Source: Purpureocillium takamizusanense (Eukaryota > Ascomycota > Sordariomycetes > Hypocreales > Ophiocordycipitaceae). From it: DNA of 64,000 nt. Both the position numbers and the translations under genes were made by a program. A model generated the notes under the pieces. That model was not told the origin of the DNA. It was given only the letters and a program-made list of their open reading frames with translations, and ran no database searches. This document shows, one piece after another, positions 31,665-43,977 of this stretch (positions within the stretch are counted from its first letter, which is position 1; each line of letters starts with the position of its first letter). The stretch lies in assembly GCF_022605165.1 (NCBI RefSeq), contig NC_063068.1:558001-622000 (forward strand), written 5' to 3'.

Positions 31665-32753
31665 TGGCGGGCGGCCCGGGGGGGGGTGGCTTTGCCACGA
31701 CTACTTGTAACGATTTTTGTTGTACCAACACTTGAGGCAAGCGATGGCGGTAAATAGTGGCGAGAGGAACGGAACTCGCGGCGGGACTGGCAAGGGCGCA
31801 GCTCAGGCGATATTGGAAATGTAAGACTAGGAACCTTCGGCGTGACTGGAGAATGGTGCAACATAGCCTTGACCACCTTCTTCGCCACCTACATTGTCTT
31901 TGAGCACCCGGACGAATGTGGCTCTGAAGGATCTGTCGCCTTGGACATGCATGAAGTGTCCGTCTTTTCCTACATCCACATACATAAGAGAGCGGTTGGT
32001 CTCGATGTTGGTCGCAGCATTCTCACTTATTCGGGCATTGAGATGACTCTCACGAGTGTCGTTCACAACTAAATGGTACCAAAGGCTACTAGCTTCACGA
32101 TTTCCCCTTGGAGTCCCTGAATCAGTCTTCTTTCCTGCGGAGGCTTAGAACTTCACAACGTAGAGAACGAGGTACACTAGATGCGACATCATGTACAAAA
32201 AGGCCTTGCCCTATGCCACGGCATCTCTTACGTACGCTGATAACCTTCTTCCTACCGTGAAAAGTACCGCCAGCTACGATCCAGGACCTCACCGTCGATG
32301 CCCTCGACTCCACTACAGTCTATAATAATACACCTCTTCCCGCGGCTCGTAAACGTGAAGTGCCATATTCGAGTGCTGACGGCGACGACCATCATGCGCG
32401 GGGTCATTTTTCGGCTCATGCTAAAAGGCTGACGCGCCCAGACCACGGCTACAGCTGTCAGCCGTCGGTGTCGCGAGATCTGCACTACGCACAGCTTTGC
32501 GTACGAAGCGTACGAAGTACAGTATGGGTAATAAGCCTGGCAGCCACGGCTGCCGCTGTCTCACCAGGAGACTGGAGCTCCGACGCGGTGCAGATCTTCC
32601 TCTGGAGTCTAGAACACACATGCATAGCGCTGTACATCACCACCGCGACACTGGAATGTCCCGCCCACGAGATGGGTTGGGCCCCATCTACTCTTCCTCC
32701 CTTCACTCCCAACTCCGCCTTGCAATGAGCACAGGAGACCGGACAAAGACGTC
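31665..32753. other. Intergenic region between IMP2 and the FAD oxidoreductase
   Basis: About 1.1 kb with only short overlapping ORFs. Position 32500-32525 has a small GTACGAAGCGTACGAAGTAC repeat. No gene seen. Confidence 0.45.
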
Positions 32754-34473
32754 ATGATGCTGCCGCTATCTGTCGGGATCCACACGCTGCTGCTGGGCGT
32801 CGCGTGCGTCGCGGAGGGCGACCCAGTCTTGGGCATACCCGCGCAGCTGCAGGGCCGCCGCGGCGACATCATCCGGGAGCTGGGGCCGCTGCTGTCCAAG
32901 GACGCGACTATTGTGTTACCACTGTCGTCAGAAGCGGAGCCGCTGCTCATACGCGCTGCCACGCCGCGAATCTCGCCAGATTACAAGGCCATTGTCGAAG
33001 TCGCCACGGAGCAGGACGTCCAGCAGACGGTAAGCGCAAAGAAGATGGGGACGCAAAGAGCGTACAGTCCGCAGCTGACTTTGGGCCCAAGATCAAGTAC
33101 GCCAACCTACATAAAACGCCCTTCCTAGCCGTCTCGGGCGGCCATGGATGGCCGACGACGCTCAATGGCGTCAAGGCCGGCATCCAGATCAACATGCGCA
33201 AGATGAACCACACGACGCTCAAAAGGGACGGGCGTTCCGCCAGCATTGGTGCTGGTGCCTTGCAGCACGAAGTTATCGCTGCCTTGTTCAGTCACGGTAA
33301 ACGAGCAGGTGCGCCGTATTGCAGGCCCTTTCATGTATGTCCGGGTTGACCAAGTCGAAACGAAATAGTCACGGGCCTTTGCGAGTGCGTCTCAGCCATT
33401 GGGCCACTCCTCGGCGGCGGGCACAGCATGATCCAGTGGCGATACGGTTTCGCTGCCGACAACCTCGTCTCAGCACGCGTCGTCCTCGCCGACGGCCGGG
33501 CCGTGGATGTGGCGGCAGACAAAAACAGTGATTTGTTCTGGGGTCTGCGCGGCGCGGGCCACAACTTTGGGATCGTCACCAGCTTTGTGGTCAAGGCGTA
33601 CGACGCCGGCGATACATGGACATTGATTACTCTCACCTTTACGCAGGATAAGCTCGAAGTTTTTTTCGAAACATGGAACATGCTTGAGAAAGCGCACCCT
33701 GACCGGGGTATGTTGGTCGTCATCGGCATCATGGCCAGGAACGACGACATAGACCCTGAGAATGTGAGTTTGAACGGCGGCCTTCGCGGGGATGGAAACG
33801 TGCGTATGCTGAGCGGGTTGACCGAACGCGCCAGCCCGTGATAAATCTGCAGCTCATCTACGAAGGACGCAACGACGCTGCAGACCTCTACGCGGCGGCG
33901 TTCCGTAAGCTTGAGCCGAAGGCCGACTCGACATTACAGGAAATCTCCTGGGGAGACCTCTTCACCGCAGGTGGCTTCGGACTCACAGGGCCGATATGCC
34001 GCAAGAACCAGAACATCCTGGGCTACCCCAACTCGCTGGACAAGTGGGACGTTGACGCGATGCGAGCCGCATTTGGCATCTTTTCGGACCTGACATCCGA
34101 GGAGTTGTTCAAGACGTCAGCCATGCTGCTTGAGTCGTACGGCCAGCAGGGGGCGCGCGCGGTGCCCGAGGGGAGCAACGCGGTGGCACCCGAGGAGCGG
34201 CGACGGCACCTGCTCACGTCGCCGATCCTGTGGTGGATGGGCGACGATGCGGCTGCGAGGAAGCGGGCCGAGGACTACGGCGCGGGCATCCAGGCGGCCG
34301 TGCGGAAGGGTGCCGGGTCTGCGGAGCCGCACGCGTACGTCAACTACGCGACCGGCTGTGAGGACTTCGGCGAGGTGTACGGACGCGAGGCGCCGCGGAG
34401 GTCGAAGCTGAAGGCGCTGAAGGCGAAATGGGATCCGCAGGGGCAGTTTGGATTCTATATGCCAATCGAGTAG
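32754..34473 (+). CDS. Secreted BBE-like FAD-linked oxidoreductase
   Basis: Berberine-bridge-enzyme-type FAD oxidase (FAD_binding_4 plus C-terminal BBE domain). Four exons: 32754-33029, 33092-33308, 33369-33763, 33835-34473, giving 508 residues. A hydrophobic start (LPLSVGIHTLLLGVACVAEG) looks like a signal peptide. The covalent-flavin His is expected in AVSGGHGW (His110). A Cys in TGLCECVSAIG (Cys169) sits where bicovalent members attach a second bond; that is inferred. GGGHS, LFWGLRGAGHNFGIVTSF and a terminal NYATG...AKWDPQGQFGFY complete the fold. Introns are 60-71 bp, the second with a GTGCGC donor. Substrate unknown: carbohydrate oxidation or specialised metabolism are both possible. Flanking genes are housekeeping. 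Confidence 0.9.
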
Positions 34474-35188
34474 GTTGGGGGGTGAGGGGAGGGGGGCGGC
34501 TGGTGGTGATGGACGTGCAATGTGATTGATGATATGTGAGGGAAAGAAGATGCTGGGCCGGTGCCGTTGTGTGTTTTGAGCGCGAGAAGTAATTTAGTAG
34601 TTGATAGTTGACGGGGAGGGAGAGTGCCGACTTGCCAAGTAGATGTTGATGAAGCCGTCAAGTGAGCCTCAGGCAGAGCGACGGGATAAGGTAGGTAGTA
34701 CGTATCTGGATTCTGGAGGTACATCGTAGAACCAGACGCCACGCACGGACCAGCCGCGCCCCTGCCAGCGGGCTCCGGGTCCCACCAGGTTCCCGTCCTT
34801 CGTCATTGGGCGCCGCTCGGGGATAACGTCGGAGAGAGCGACAAAAAGTTCTGCCTCACAAAACCTCACTCACCACGCCTCACCTAATTACCTCCCCACG
34901 CCGCGCATGCGCACCGCCGACGCCGCCGCCGCCAGCACCCGTCCCATCCATCGTTCAGTTTCTTTCCCTCATACTATGTTTTCCTTGCAACGATAGACGG
35001 CGCATATCATCACTAGCGATTTGTTGTCGACGGCGACTTTTCTCCCGTCGCCACCCGATTTCGTTCTACAGGCACGCGACGCCCGCCGATTTTATCCGTC
35101 TCGTCCAACGACACCCGTCAGCGACCCGCGAACCCCCGCCCTTTCCAACCGATCGCACCGCTCTGCTCGACGATTATAGGGCCAGGAA
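34474..35188. other. Intergenic region upstream of the carrier gene
   Basis: About 715 bp. A G-rich segment follows the FAD oxidase stop; the second half (34.9-35.18 kb) is C/T-rich and reads as the carrier promoter and leader. Confidence 0.5.
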
Positions 35189-36578
35189 ATGCCCCTGGCC
35201 TCCCAACTCTCCTCCCTCTTCTCAGCCGGCTCCCCGTCTGCGTCGAGCGCCGCCTCGCCCGCGACCCCGGACCCGGACTGCGTCGGCCCCGGCGCCGTCT
35301 TCGCCCCGGACCCGTCCCGCGCCCCTCGTCATGACAGGGAGCTCGTCCCCCACGGCCAGTCGGAGACCAGCGATAGAGGCTCCGGATCGGGCGCGGGCAT
35401 GAAGTCCGATGACATTCAGGTCGAGGGGCGGCCGCCGTATCTCCATGTCAGTAATCCCTCACCAATGGCTTACCAATTGGTAGCCCACCGTACTCGTGTA
35501 GGAACATTGCGCTGAATTTGTCTTTTGTTGTCCCACAGGCCATGATTGCTGGCGGCATCGGCGGATCGACGGGTGATCTGCTCATGCACTCGCTCGACAC
35601 GGTCAAGACAAGGCAACAGGGCGACCCAAACATCCCGTCTAAATACACATCCCTCGGCCGGTCATACTACACAATATTTAGGCAAGAGGGTATTAGGAGA
35701 GGCCTGTATGGTGGCTGGCTTCCCGCCCTCGGCGGTTCGTTTCCGGGTACGGTGCTGTTCTTCGGGACGTACGAGTGGAGCAAGCGCTTTCTCATAGACC
35801 ACGGTCTGCAGCATCACCTGGCATATCTCTCAGCTGGTATGCTCCCCGGTCATTCTAGCCCCTGCTTTTCCGATGCTGACTCGTGTGCGCAGGCTTCCTC
35901 GGCGACCTGGCCGCATCCATCGTCTACGTTCCCTCCGAGGTGCTCAAGACCCGTCTCCAGCTGCAGGGCCGATACAACAACCCCCACTTCCGCTCCGGCT
36001 ACAACTATCGCGGCACCATCGACGCCGCCCGAACCATTGTCCGCACCGAGGGCGCCTCAGCCCTGTTCTACGGCTACAAGGCCACCCTCTACCGCGACCT
36101 GCCCTTCTCCGCCCTGCAGTTCATGTTCTGGGAGCAGTTCCACGCCTGGTCCCGTGTCTACAAGCAGAGCCGCGACATTGGCGTCCCGCTCGAGCTCCTC
36201 ACTGGCGCCGCTGCCGGTGGCCTCGCCGGTGTCATCACTTGTCCGCTTGATGTCGTCAAGACGCGCCTCCAGACTCAGGTCAACTCGCCGGTTGACCATG
36301 CGGCCCGAGCGCGCGATGTGAACCCGCAGAAGCGCCACATCTCCACGTCGTCGCCGAGCACGCACCGTCCGCAGCCTGGCGCCATCGCCCTCGAGACATC
36401 ATCTGTCATCACGGGCCTCAAGGTCATTTACCGCACCGAGGGCATCGGTGGGTGGTTTCGTGGTGTTGGGCCCCGCGGCGTGTGGACCTTCATCCAGAGC
36501 GGGTGCATGCTCTTCCTCTACCAGCGACTACTGCACGAGCTGGAGGTTCGCCTGCCGCTGGACAAAGAGGAGCCATAG
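35189..36578 (+). CDS. Mitochondrial carrier family protein, Mme1/YMR166C type
   Basis: Six-helix inner-membrane solute carrier (SLC25). Three exons: 35189-35446, 35539-35836, 35893-36578, giving 413 residues. An unstructured Ser/Pro-rich N-terminal extension of about 86 residues precedes the first repeat. Carrier signatures PxDxxK-like: SLDTVKTRQQG in repeat 1, PSEVLKTRLQLQG in repeat 2, PLDVVKTRLQTQ in repeat 3. The segments GDLLMHSLDTVKT and YKATLYRDLPFSALQF match yeast YMR166C (Mme1, described as a magnesium exporter) better than Pet8. A Ser/Pro-rich insert lies in repeat 3. The transported species here is inferred, not shown. Confidence 0.92.
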
Positions 36579-37303
36579 ACTCTACTCCATTTGGTGCTAG
36601 CGTGTGTTGTATTTGGCGATAGATGACGTTGGAAACATTGAAAGACGAGAGGCTTTCGTCGTGTACAAATAAAGCAAGAGATAAAAGACTACGTGTACGA
36701 AGAGGGAGGGAGAGGAGGATGCTTCGTGTGGGTGGACAACGGACATCATTGTTTGGCGTTGGGGCGGCTGGCTAGACGGGACCGGTACACTTTTAGGCGG
36801 CGAGTTGGGGGTCCGCGACGAACATTTAGACATGAACTGAGTGTCTCTGCACCAACTCAAGAATTTTGTATTAATATTCCATGACAATCACCCTCTGCCT
36901 ACCTGCGTGGCTTGATGGCGCTACTTGTGTGGTCGTTGTGTCAATGCAACCTTAGGCGTCACTATCCGTGACCCGGGCCTCAGCTAAAATGAGGGAAAGT
37001 TGGTAATGTGGGCAAGATGGCAGACAGAGGAAGAGCTGCATGAGGCACGACGTTGACACTGTTACGTAGCGCTCTTAATGTTTCGACATACTACTTCGTA
37101 CATACTGTGAAACCTATGCATCACGTCTTTGAACTGTTCAAAAGCTGAGACACCTAGACTCTACAGACAAGATCAAAGGGGGGTATATGAAGCTAAACTG
37201 CTCACCGGCAGCCAACGCGCACGACCAAGCAACGCCAATGAAGATCGCTTCGAAATACACACAAAACACGCAACACTCCTCATCCTCCCGCGGCTCGCCA
37301 CGC
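36579..37303. other. Convergent 3' region
   Basis: About 725 bp between the carrier stop and the stop of the minus-strand gene. AT-richer than the flanks, no gene. Confidence 0.5.
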
Positions 37304-38721
37304 TTAGGCGTCGGGGTCGCTCTCCTCGGGCATGTCGGCCGGCTCAAAGTCGTCGAGGCGGGTCCTGAGCTCGTCCCGCGCCAGGCAGACGACGAGGGCG
37401 ACGGTCAGGGCGTTCCAGACGCTCTGGTGGCGGTCCATGAAGTGCACGTCGACGTGGAAGCTGACGTAGGCGTCGTCGCCCTTGGCAGCATCGACGGTGA
37501 GGATGAAGACCGAGGTGCGCAGGACGAAGATGCCATAGACGACGGGCGGGCGGCGGCGGAACTGCGACGCGTCGAGCGTCTCGGAGAGGGGGGTCGTAGG
37601 ACCGTCCTCGACAGACTCGCGAACGGGGGGCTGCTTGTTAGCATGAGAACCCAGATTCGATTGTGTGATGCGACTTACTTCGGTTAAGGAGGTGTGGCCT
37701 GCTTTTGTCGGCGTCTTGGTCTCGTCGTCTGATCTGGCCGCAGAGTCCTCTGGGGCGGACTGCCACCCCTCCTCCTCGGTATCTTCTTCTTCTTCCTCTT
37801 CCTCGTCTTCTGGCATGTGTTTGTCCAGAAGCAGCTCCACATCAGTCAAATGCGGGTTTGAAAGCCGCTGCTTGTCGATGTCCCAAAAGTCGTCATCGCG
37901 GTCGATCTTGAGAAACTCGCGCTGGACTCTGGCCAGGGCCCGCATGCGCCGCTGAATGTGTCCCGTGATGTCGCCTTCCGTCGCGCCCGCGTCAGTGTTC
38001 TCGACGATGATGTTTGGAACGTAATGGAGCGAGCTGTAACCACCGTCCTCAGCCGCCCAGCTGAGGTAGTGGCTGATGCCCTTCTTGATGAGTGCCGGGG
38101 CCTTGTGTCGCAGACCAGACTGGCACGTCGTGCGGACGCTGGCTGTGAGGTCGATGAGCCGCAACAGCGCCATCGTCGCTGCGGGAGAGTCAGCTACCAA
38201 CTTACACGAGGAGGAACACGCAGAGGCTACGTACCGCGAAATTCTTTGCTCGAGTGCGAGTAGATGATGGGCGAGTAGTCATTCGAGGTCTGGAACACAC
38301 TGTCTGCCATGGGCACGCCGCGAAAGTCGACGTCCCAATGCGCGGGCAACATTGGGAGATCCTGGCGAAGGAACAAAATCTCAAACAGCTTCTCCTCTGG
38401 CGCGGCCCAGGTGCTCGCGCCTGGGTACAGCTGCTTCTCATTCTCCATCTGCCTGATCAACTCGGCGGTTTGCGGCGCCGCCGCGTGGCCTTCGCCGACA
38501 GACTGCCTCCTGGTCATTTCCAGCGAATAGTCGGGCGACTCCCCGGACGCCTGTGAGGTGGAGTCTTCGCGTTGCTTGATGTTCCTGCGCGGAGTGACGT
38601 CTTGCTGCGGAGCGTCGTCGAGCTGGCGGCGGCTTCGCGATGGCCGCGGGGTCTCATCGGCGTCGGCCTCGGGGAGCGGCGGGCTCGGGGAGCCGGAGCT
38701 GGTGTGAGACGGCTCAGCCAT
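37304..38721 (-). CDS. Conserved protein of unknown function
   Basis: Three-exon model: 38721-38235, 38178-37679, 37630-37304, giving 437 residues. The first 120 residues are Ser/Pro/Arg-rich and disordered. A folded part follows (LFEILFLRQDLPMLPAHW, SNDYSPIIYSHSSKEFR joined by splicing to ATMALLRLIDL, then GHIQRRMRALARVQREFL), then a Glu-rich acidic stretch. The C-terminal part has strands such as VVYGIFVLRTSVFIL and WNALTVALVVCLARDEL. The splice-restored continuity and ordered core suggest a real conserved gene, but I cannot name the family. The second intron (37631-37678) is 48 bp, 3n and stop-free with GTAAGT, GCTAAC and CAG, so retention would add 16 residues. It is divergent from the F-box gene. 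Confidence 0.78.
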
Positions 38722-39383
38722 GGCGATGAGACCGCGATGCGGGCTTGCGATGTTCTGAAGCCCCTTCGAGTGAGGATGGCGAAGAAGATAAAGCGTTTAC
38801 CGGGGATCAAGTGCGGGAGGTCGTGCGCTGTTGGCGACGCGGGTGCCCGCAGGTGCCCGGCCTGAACGGCAACAGGGGTGACAGTCACCGCAGGCTTGTG
38901 CTCGCAGGACAGCAACAGGCTCCGCGGCAGACACCAATTCCGCACGCATCAACGAGCAGTTCCTTTTCGCACTGCGACTAAGAATTTCTAGCAATTTCCG
39001 ACCGCGACGCCTCAAGTGTCCGTTGGGAGTGAATCACTGGCGTTTGGCGAGGTGCGCTGCCTCGTGATGCCTAAACACCTTCCTGCGGCTTTCACAAAGC
39101 GGGCAGCCAGCCCCTCGCGCCTTCCTCACTTACACTGGCCGCTGAGAGGTTCTCAGGCAACGAGGCAACGAAAGGAAATTGGCTGCGGGCGCAACCTCAA
39201 AGGCTTTAGTAACCTCAGCTGGCCTGCTCCGTTTGCATCCCCTCATTCTCACCAACGTCTCTCTCTCTCCCCCTCTCACAACCACATCAAGTCAAACGCA
39301 CGCACATGACAGGAGAACCACAACCACAGCCGCCACGTTCTGGAAATCACCATCGTCAACAACCGTAACAAATACCCACGAAC
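38722..39383. promoter_or_regulatory. Divergent promoter region
   Basis: About 660 bp between the unknown-function gene (minus) and the F-box gene (plus). The 150 bp before 39384 is CT/CA-rich (CTCTCTCTCCCCCTCTCAC), a typical fungal leader composition. Confidence 0.45.
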
Positions 39384-40766
39384 ATGGCTTTCCGAGATCT
39401 CCCTAACGAGGTTATGAGTGCGATATTACAGTCCATCGACTCCTCAAAAGATCTCGATGCCGCTGTGAGAGCCTCTTCGACATGGTTTCGCATCTTCCAC
39501 ACCGCACCGGCCCGGTTTCTGTCTCAAGTTCTGAGAAACAACGTCCACCCGGATGTCATCAGCGATGTCATCATCGCTGCGAAATATGAAGCGATGTGTG
39601 ATTCGTATATTCGGGCGAGCCCTCCACAAGGCTACGACGACTATGCGGAAAAGATCAAGACCTTCATGAGCGACCTTCTTCAAGAACAGTCACATCTCCG
39701 CGCAATGCCGGTATATATGCCCAGGCTCACTCAATTGAGTAAAACCATTTGCCGCTTGTCGTCAATCGTCGACCAGTTCTGTGAAGATGCATTCACAGCC
39801 CTCTCGCCACCACAAGGGAGCCCTGTTTACCAGCACAGCAGCACAGATCCAGCCTGCCGGGATTTTGACTCTTTGTCCTGCACAGAGTATGCTCGGTTGC
39901 TTCGGGCAGTGGCTAGACTTGAAACATACGCTACTCTCTTTGCGAGCTCTTGCCTGGCGAGAGACGGGCAGCCTGAGCAATTTCTTCAAACATTACCTGC
40001 ATGGGAAGTTGAGGAGATGAGCTGCATCTATCATTACCTTATCCGCAAGCTAGGCGAATGGGTCAGCGATATGCAAAGCACGGTGGTTTCGAAGGTTTTA
40101 TCTCATCGCCTAACACGAGTCGTGGCGGATGATGGACAGTCCAAGGGATCAAAGTTCCGAGACAGCGTATCGTCCACCGAACGCCTCAGCTCGCGGAAGA
40201 CCCAAATGACCGACTTCAAACCCGGTCGACATGGCCCATCATCGTGGCTTTCCAGTGATTGCAGCCGCGAGATGCTGCTCAAGTTCGACAGGATTATCTC
40301 ATATCATCAAGGGAGCTTATGGGAGTTAATCAACAGAATTGAATCACGAGCTCATAAACTCTGTCGCCTCAGCGACTTGTTCTCGAGCGACGTCTTTCCG
40401 AAGTTCATTGAACGCTTGACTTCGCCACTGCAGCCATCCGTGCACCCGAACGCTGGCGAGCTTCCGGATGATCCATCCACACCCAACATGGGCTACTACG
40501 CCTTCAAGCCCTCCACGGACGAGCGGTATCTCGAAATATACAGGCCAGACTGCTGGGGTGTCCGTGCGATGGGATACGTGTTTTGGGATACGGACAGGTT
40601 GCGCCAGCCCGCAGTCTGGGTCAGGTTGAAGGAGGCTAGCAAAATGGGGGGCGATCGTGCCAGGGCTGCGTACGACCCGTCCCTGCATGAAAGTGCGGAG
40701 GAGAAGCTGCAAGGTGTCCGGCTCTCGGCCGAGCTGATGAAGGAGATTAAGGGTGGGTGTTTCTGA
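39384..40766 (+). CDS. F-box domain protein
   Basis: Intronless ORF of 460 residues. An F-box-like motif lies at residues 4-45 (FRDLPNEVMSAILQSID, then DLDAAVRASSTWFRIF), the usual Skp1-binding fold, so it may act as the substrate receptor of an SCF ubiquitin ligase. The rest is helical with no leucine-rich or WD repeats recognisable by eye. This matches the large lineage-specific F-box-only families of filamentous ascomycetes that carry a Sec6-like or unassigned helical tail. Targets unknown. GC content is a little lower than in neighbouring housekeeping genes, in line with a faster-evolving accessory gene. Confidence 0.8.
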   Translation: MAFRDLPNEVMSAILQSIDSSKDLDAAVRASSTWFRIFHTAPARFLSQVLRNNVHPDVISDVIIAAKYEAMCDSYIRASPPQGYDDYAEKIKTFMSDLLQEQSHLRAMPVYMPRLTQLSKTICRLSSIVDQFCEDAFTALSPPQGSPVYQHSSTDPACRDFDSLSCTEYARLLRAVARLETYATLFASSCLARDGQPEQFLQTLPAWEVEEMSCIYHYLIRKLGEWVSDMQSTVVSKVLSHRLTRVVADDGQSKGSKFRDSVSSTERLSSRKTQMTDFKPGRHGPSSWLSSDCSREMLLKFDRIISYHQGSLWELINRIESRAHKLCRLSDLFSSDVFPKFIERLTSPLQPSVHPNAGELPDDPSTPNMGYYAFKPSTDERYLEIYRPDCWGVRAMGYVFWDTDRLRQPAVWVRLKEASKMGGDRARAAYDPSLHESAEEKLQGVRLSAELMKEIKGGCF

Positions 40767-41309
40767 TACGTCCCAATGCTCCGCATGTCGCAATCACGAG
40801 CAGTTTTACCTTCGGATCATTGGCGTTGTTTGTCAGAGGAGCTGCTTTAGGAATCGAAAGGGAGACTCGACTGGTGGGGTGAAGGTGTAGGGGGAGCAAG
40901 GCATATCTCCCTGGCTCTTGATCATTGCTCAATAGTCTCACCAGACTTAAAATCGCTTTCGTTGCTAGAAAAATGGGTTTCATTTTCGCTTTTGTCCATT
41001 CAAGTTGATACGGAGTACCCGCGTCGACGGTTGGCGTACGGGTGAATGAACTGTCCTTCAGCCTTCAGAGAGAGACAAGATATTTGTCCTCTCACTTAAT
41101 AGCCCGAGTGCCCACCGTCTTCTCATAGGTAGCATTAGGGCATCCCCCCATGGGCGGTGACGGTGCCTCGCGAGAGAAAGTACAGGAACGGAACCACAAA
41201 CCGCAACGGTTTGCTGAATGACGTGTGGTGAAGGGCTACTGATTATCGATTCCACCCTCACAACTGGCCCAGTGTTTTCATAGAGTACGGTGGCCGTCTC
41301 ACGACTGTA
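40767..41309. other. Convergent 3' region
   Basis: About 540 bp between the F-box gene and the dehydrogenase, no gene seen. Confidence 0.5.
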
Positions 41310-42479
41310 TCAAGTCTGTGGAACAAAGACGGCACATTTACCGATGCCCACATGGTAAGCTGCAGTGTCGAGACCTTGCTTCCAGTCCTCGAGGGCGAAA
41401 GTCTTGACATGGACAAATCCCTTATCCCGTGGAAAGATGCCACTTTCCATCATTTTCACAAATTGCGCAATGTCTGCCCTTTCGTACATCATTTTGCCTA
41501 CCACGAAGCACATTAGAACCAGCAGGACAAAGGAGGTACGGATCTACCACTCACCTTTAAGTGTGATGCTGTTGGTCAAGATCTCGGGAGCCCCTATGTT
41601 TTTTGTAGAACCCATTAGGCTGATTCTGCCGCCGAGTCGCAGAACTCTGATGGCGCTCCTGGTGTGCGTCGACGCGGAGGCCGTCGAGGGCGTCAAGTCG
41701 AGCACAGCGTCAATCGTGCCGAAAGCTCGCAGAGTGTCAAGATCGCTTGCCTCGTCCCCGGCAATGACGGCCGTGTCAAAGCTGGCGCCCGGCCATGTCC
41801 GTTGCACATGCTCCTTCAACGTGGCCAGCTTCTCGCTGCTGCGACCCATGGCTATCACTCTCGCGCCCATCGACACGGCCACCTGCACAGCTGCGCCGCC
41901 GTATCCGCCCGTCGCGGGGCAGACGACGATGGTCTCTCCCGGCTCGAGCCCGATGTCTCTCAGGCCGCCGTAGGGGATGAGCAGGTACGCCATATACATG
42001 AGCTCCGGGACCGAGTACTTGAGCTCTTTGCACAGGCGCTTCTCGTTCAGCGGAATGCAGTTCTCCAGCGGGGCCTTCATGTACTCTGCAAAGGAGCTGT
42101 CTCGCCACACGTTTCGCATCAGGTACTTGCTCTCGTCCGTGAACCCCTCGATGACGCCTGACAGAAACGACGCGTCGGGATTGTCGCGAGCGCGTACGAC
42201 ACTGTCGACGTACACGAGCTGGCCCGGCTTTAGAGACGCGGCATCGACGCCGACCGCCGCGATGCGCCCGATGGCGCTGAAGCCGCCGACAAGAGGCGTC
42301 GGGATGGGGTAATGGCGGATGACATTCTGATAGTAGGGCAGTATGCAAGTAGCCTCCACTCGGACAATCGCGCTACCTAGTCCAGGCTGCGGCGTCGGCA
42401 GAGTCTTCAACTCCAGGCCGGTGTCTCTGTTCTCGAGGACGAGGGCCCTGTGCTGGTCGGGAATGGGCTGCATGGCCAT
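41310..42479 (-). CDS. Medium-chain dehydrogenase/reductase (quinone-oxidoreductase-like)
   Basis: NAD(P)H-dependent MDR enzyme. Two exons: 42479-41555 and 41497-41310, giving 370 residues. A GroES-like N-terminal domain (VRVEATCILPYYQNVIRHYP, GFSAIGRIAAVG) lacks the canonical catalytic zinc ligands (GHE motif), so it is probably of the zinc-free type. The Rossmann domain shows VVCPATGGYGGAAVQVAVSMG (about 190-210), then AVLDLTPS and LRLGGRISLMGS. Intron of 57 bp with GTGAGT and GGTAG. The first Met (42479) and a second two residues later are both possible. Substrate unknown. Confidence 0.9.
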
Positions 42480-43977
42480 ATATGTCTACAAGGTATTTGG
42501 CGTAGTGGATTGCGGAGTGAAGGTCGGATTGAAGTGTTACTCAAACTACTAAGGGCCACGAGGTTTCGAGCGTTTAGACTTTATAAGTGCAATGTTGAAT
42601 GCTGTGGCGGGAAAGGTTTCGGGGATATCGGGCACCGTCGCTATTGTTGTGTAGTATACTGTACTCGGAATCTGGTTGCGCCAAACTAGATGGAGATTGA
42701 TGGGGTTTGGCTCTTCTCCGCAGCCTAGTACGCACAACGACCTCTCAGGGTGCTCATGAGCGCGCCGGCCACAGAGGCAGGATGTCGACTGGAACAGGCT
42801 GGTAATCCCTTGGGTAGTGTGTGAAAAGCCAGATGTATTCCGATCTGAGATTACCTACAGGGACAGACATTGGGATATACACAGAAGCTCGGCCGAAAGA
42901 GACTTTGACTAGTAGCAAGGCAGGTTACAGCTCGCAGTCTTTCGTATCAACACAAGTTGCTACACTTGTTCTGAGAGGGCTATTCCAAGGTTTGGCTCAA
43001 TATTGTGAAGCGTAGCATTCGAGCTCCCTTCGCACTGCCAGAGAGTTTTCGAGACTCAGACATTTGTTGGGTGTCCGGGGGCCAACTTCACCGCGGCCGA
43101 GCTGCGGCTCGGCAGAACATGACCACGCGCCAGCTGGCGGCTCCACCAAGCGCTTCCGCATTACGAGTCTAGACTTAGAGTCCGCAGTCCAGAATCCGCA
43201 CTCCTCCGCAATTCCTCGTCGTTGGTAGTTAGCCCCGACTCTCGTGTTTGACGGCATTCGACCGTCGTCAAACAGTTGAGTTCCCCTTGCGCTTCGTTTC
43301 CGGATGGTTGTCCGGTTTTCTGTCTTGAGTCCTTTGCCTTGGATACAAAGTATTCGTACACAGTTGCAATATCGTGCTTCCCAAACACGATGATTCAGTT
43401 GGCGTGACCGAGCTGTAAGTCGGGCGGCCTCTATCACTTGGGCCTGACGTTTCGCCAACCAGGGCCAACATGCAGGCCAACTGGATGGTAGGTCGTTTCC
43501 CTGATGCCTCCGATCTGGTGCGTGCGTCGTACGAGCGCTTCCTTGGCTAAATATAGGTCTGAGCTGAGGCGATGAACTGTGGAGGATCAGCGAGCGCGGG
43601 CCGCAACCGCCTTGTTGGGGGCCGCGCCAACATCAAATGGGCCCGGGCTGTGTCGGCAACACCAGTCAATTCCCATCACAGCCCCCCGTTGCATGCCTAA
43701 TAAGCACGCTCAGTGGTCATTCATGAGACTTTCAAAACCAACATGCATCGCGAGGAGGGGCGTCGGGAGGCCTTTTCGTGCGGGGTTTTACGATTTAGTT
43801 GCGTTGCGGTTATGGCTTCAACACATATTTGAGCCGCCCCGTCTGGTGCCTTCGATACGTAGAATGTGCTGCGTCGTCTTCAGTATATTAGCCGTCTCAA
43901 TCTTCACAGTTGCCCTCCCTAGATTTTTCTTGTTCACTGGTTAAGTAACCTCAAGTATACGTCGGTCGGTCGACACC
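42480..43977. other. Intergenic region upstream of the GTPase gene
   Basis: About 1.5 kb. ORFs up to 153 codons (minus, 42997-43458) have mixed, Arg-rich composition and no motif. The region should hold the MDR and GTPase promoters. No mobile-element hallmark or terminal repeat was seen. Confidence 0.45.

Noticed and set aside
42997..43458. 153-codon minus-strand ORF upstream of the GTPase
   Set aside because: No recognisable domain and competing overlapping frames; treated as intergenic.
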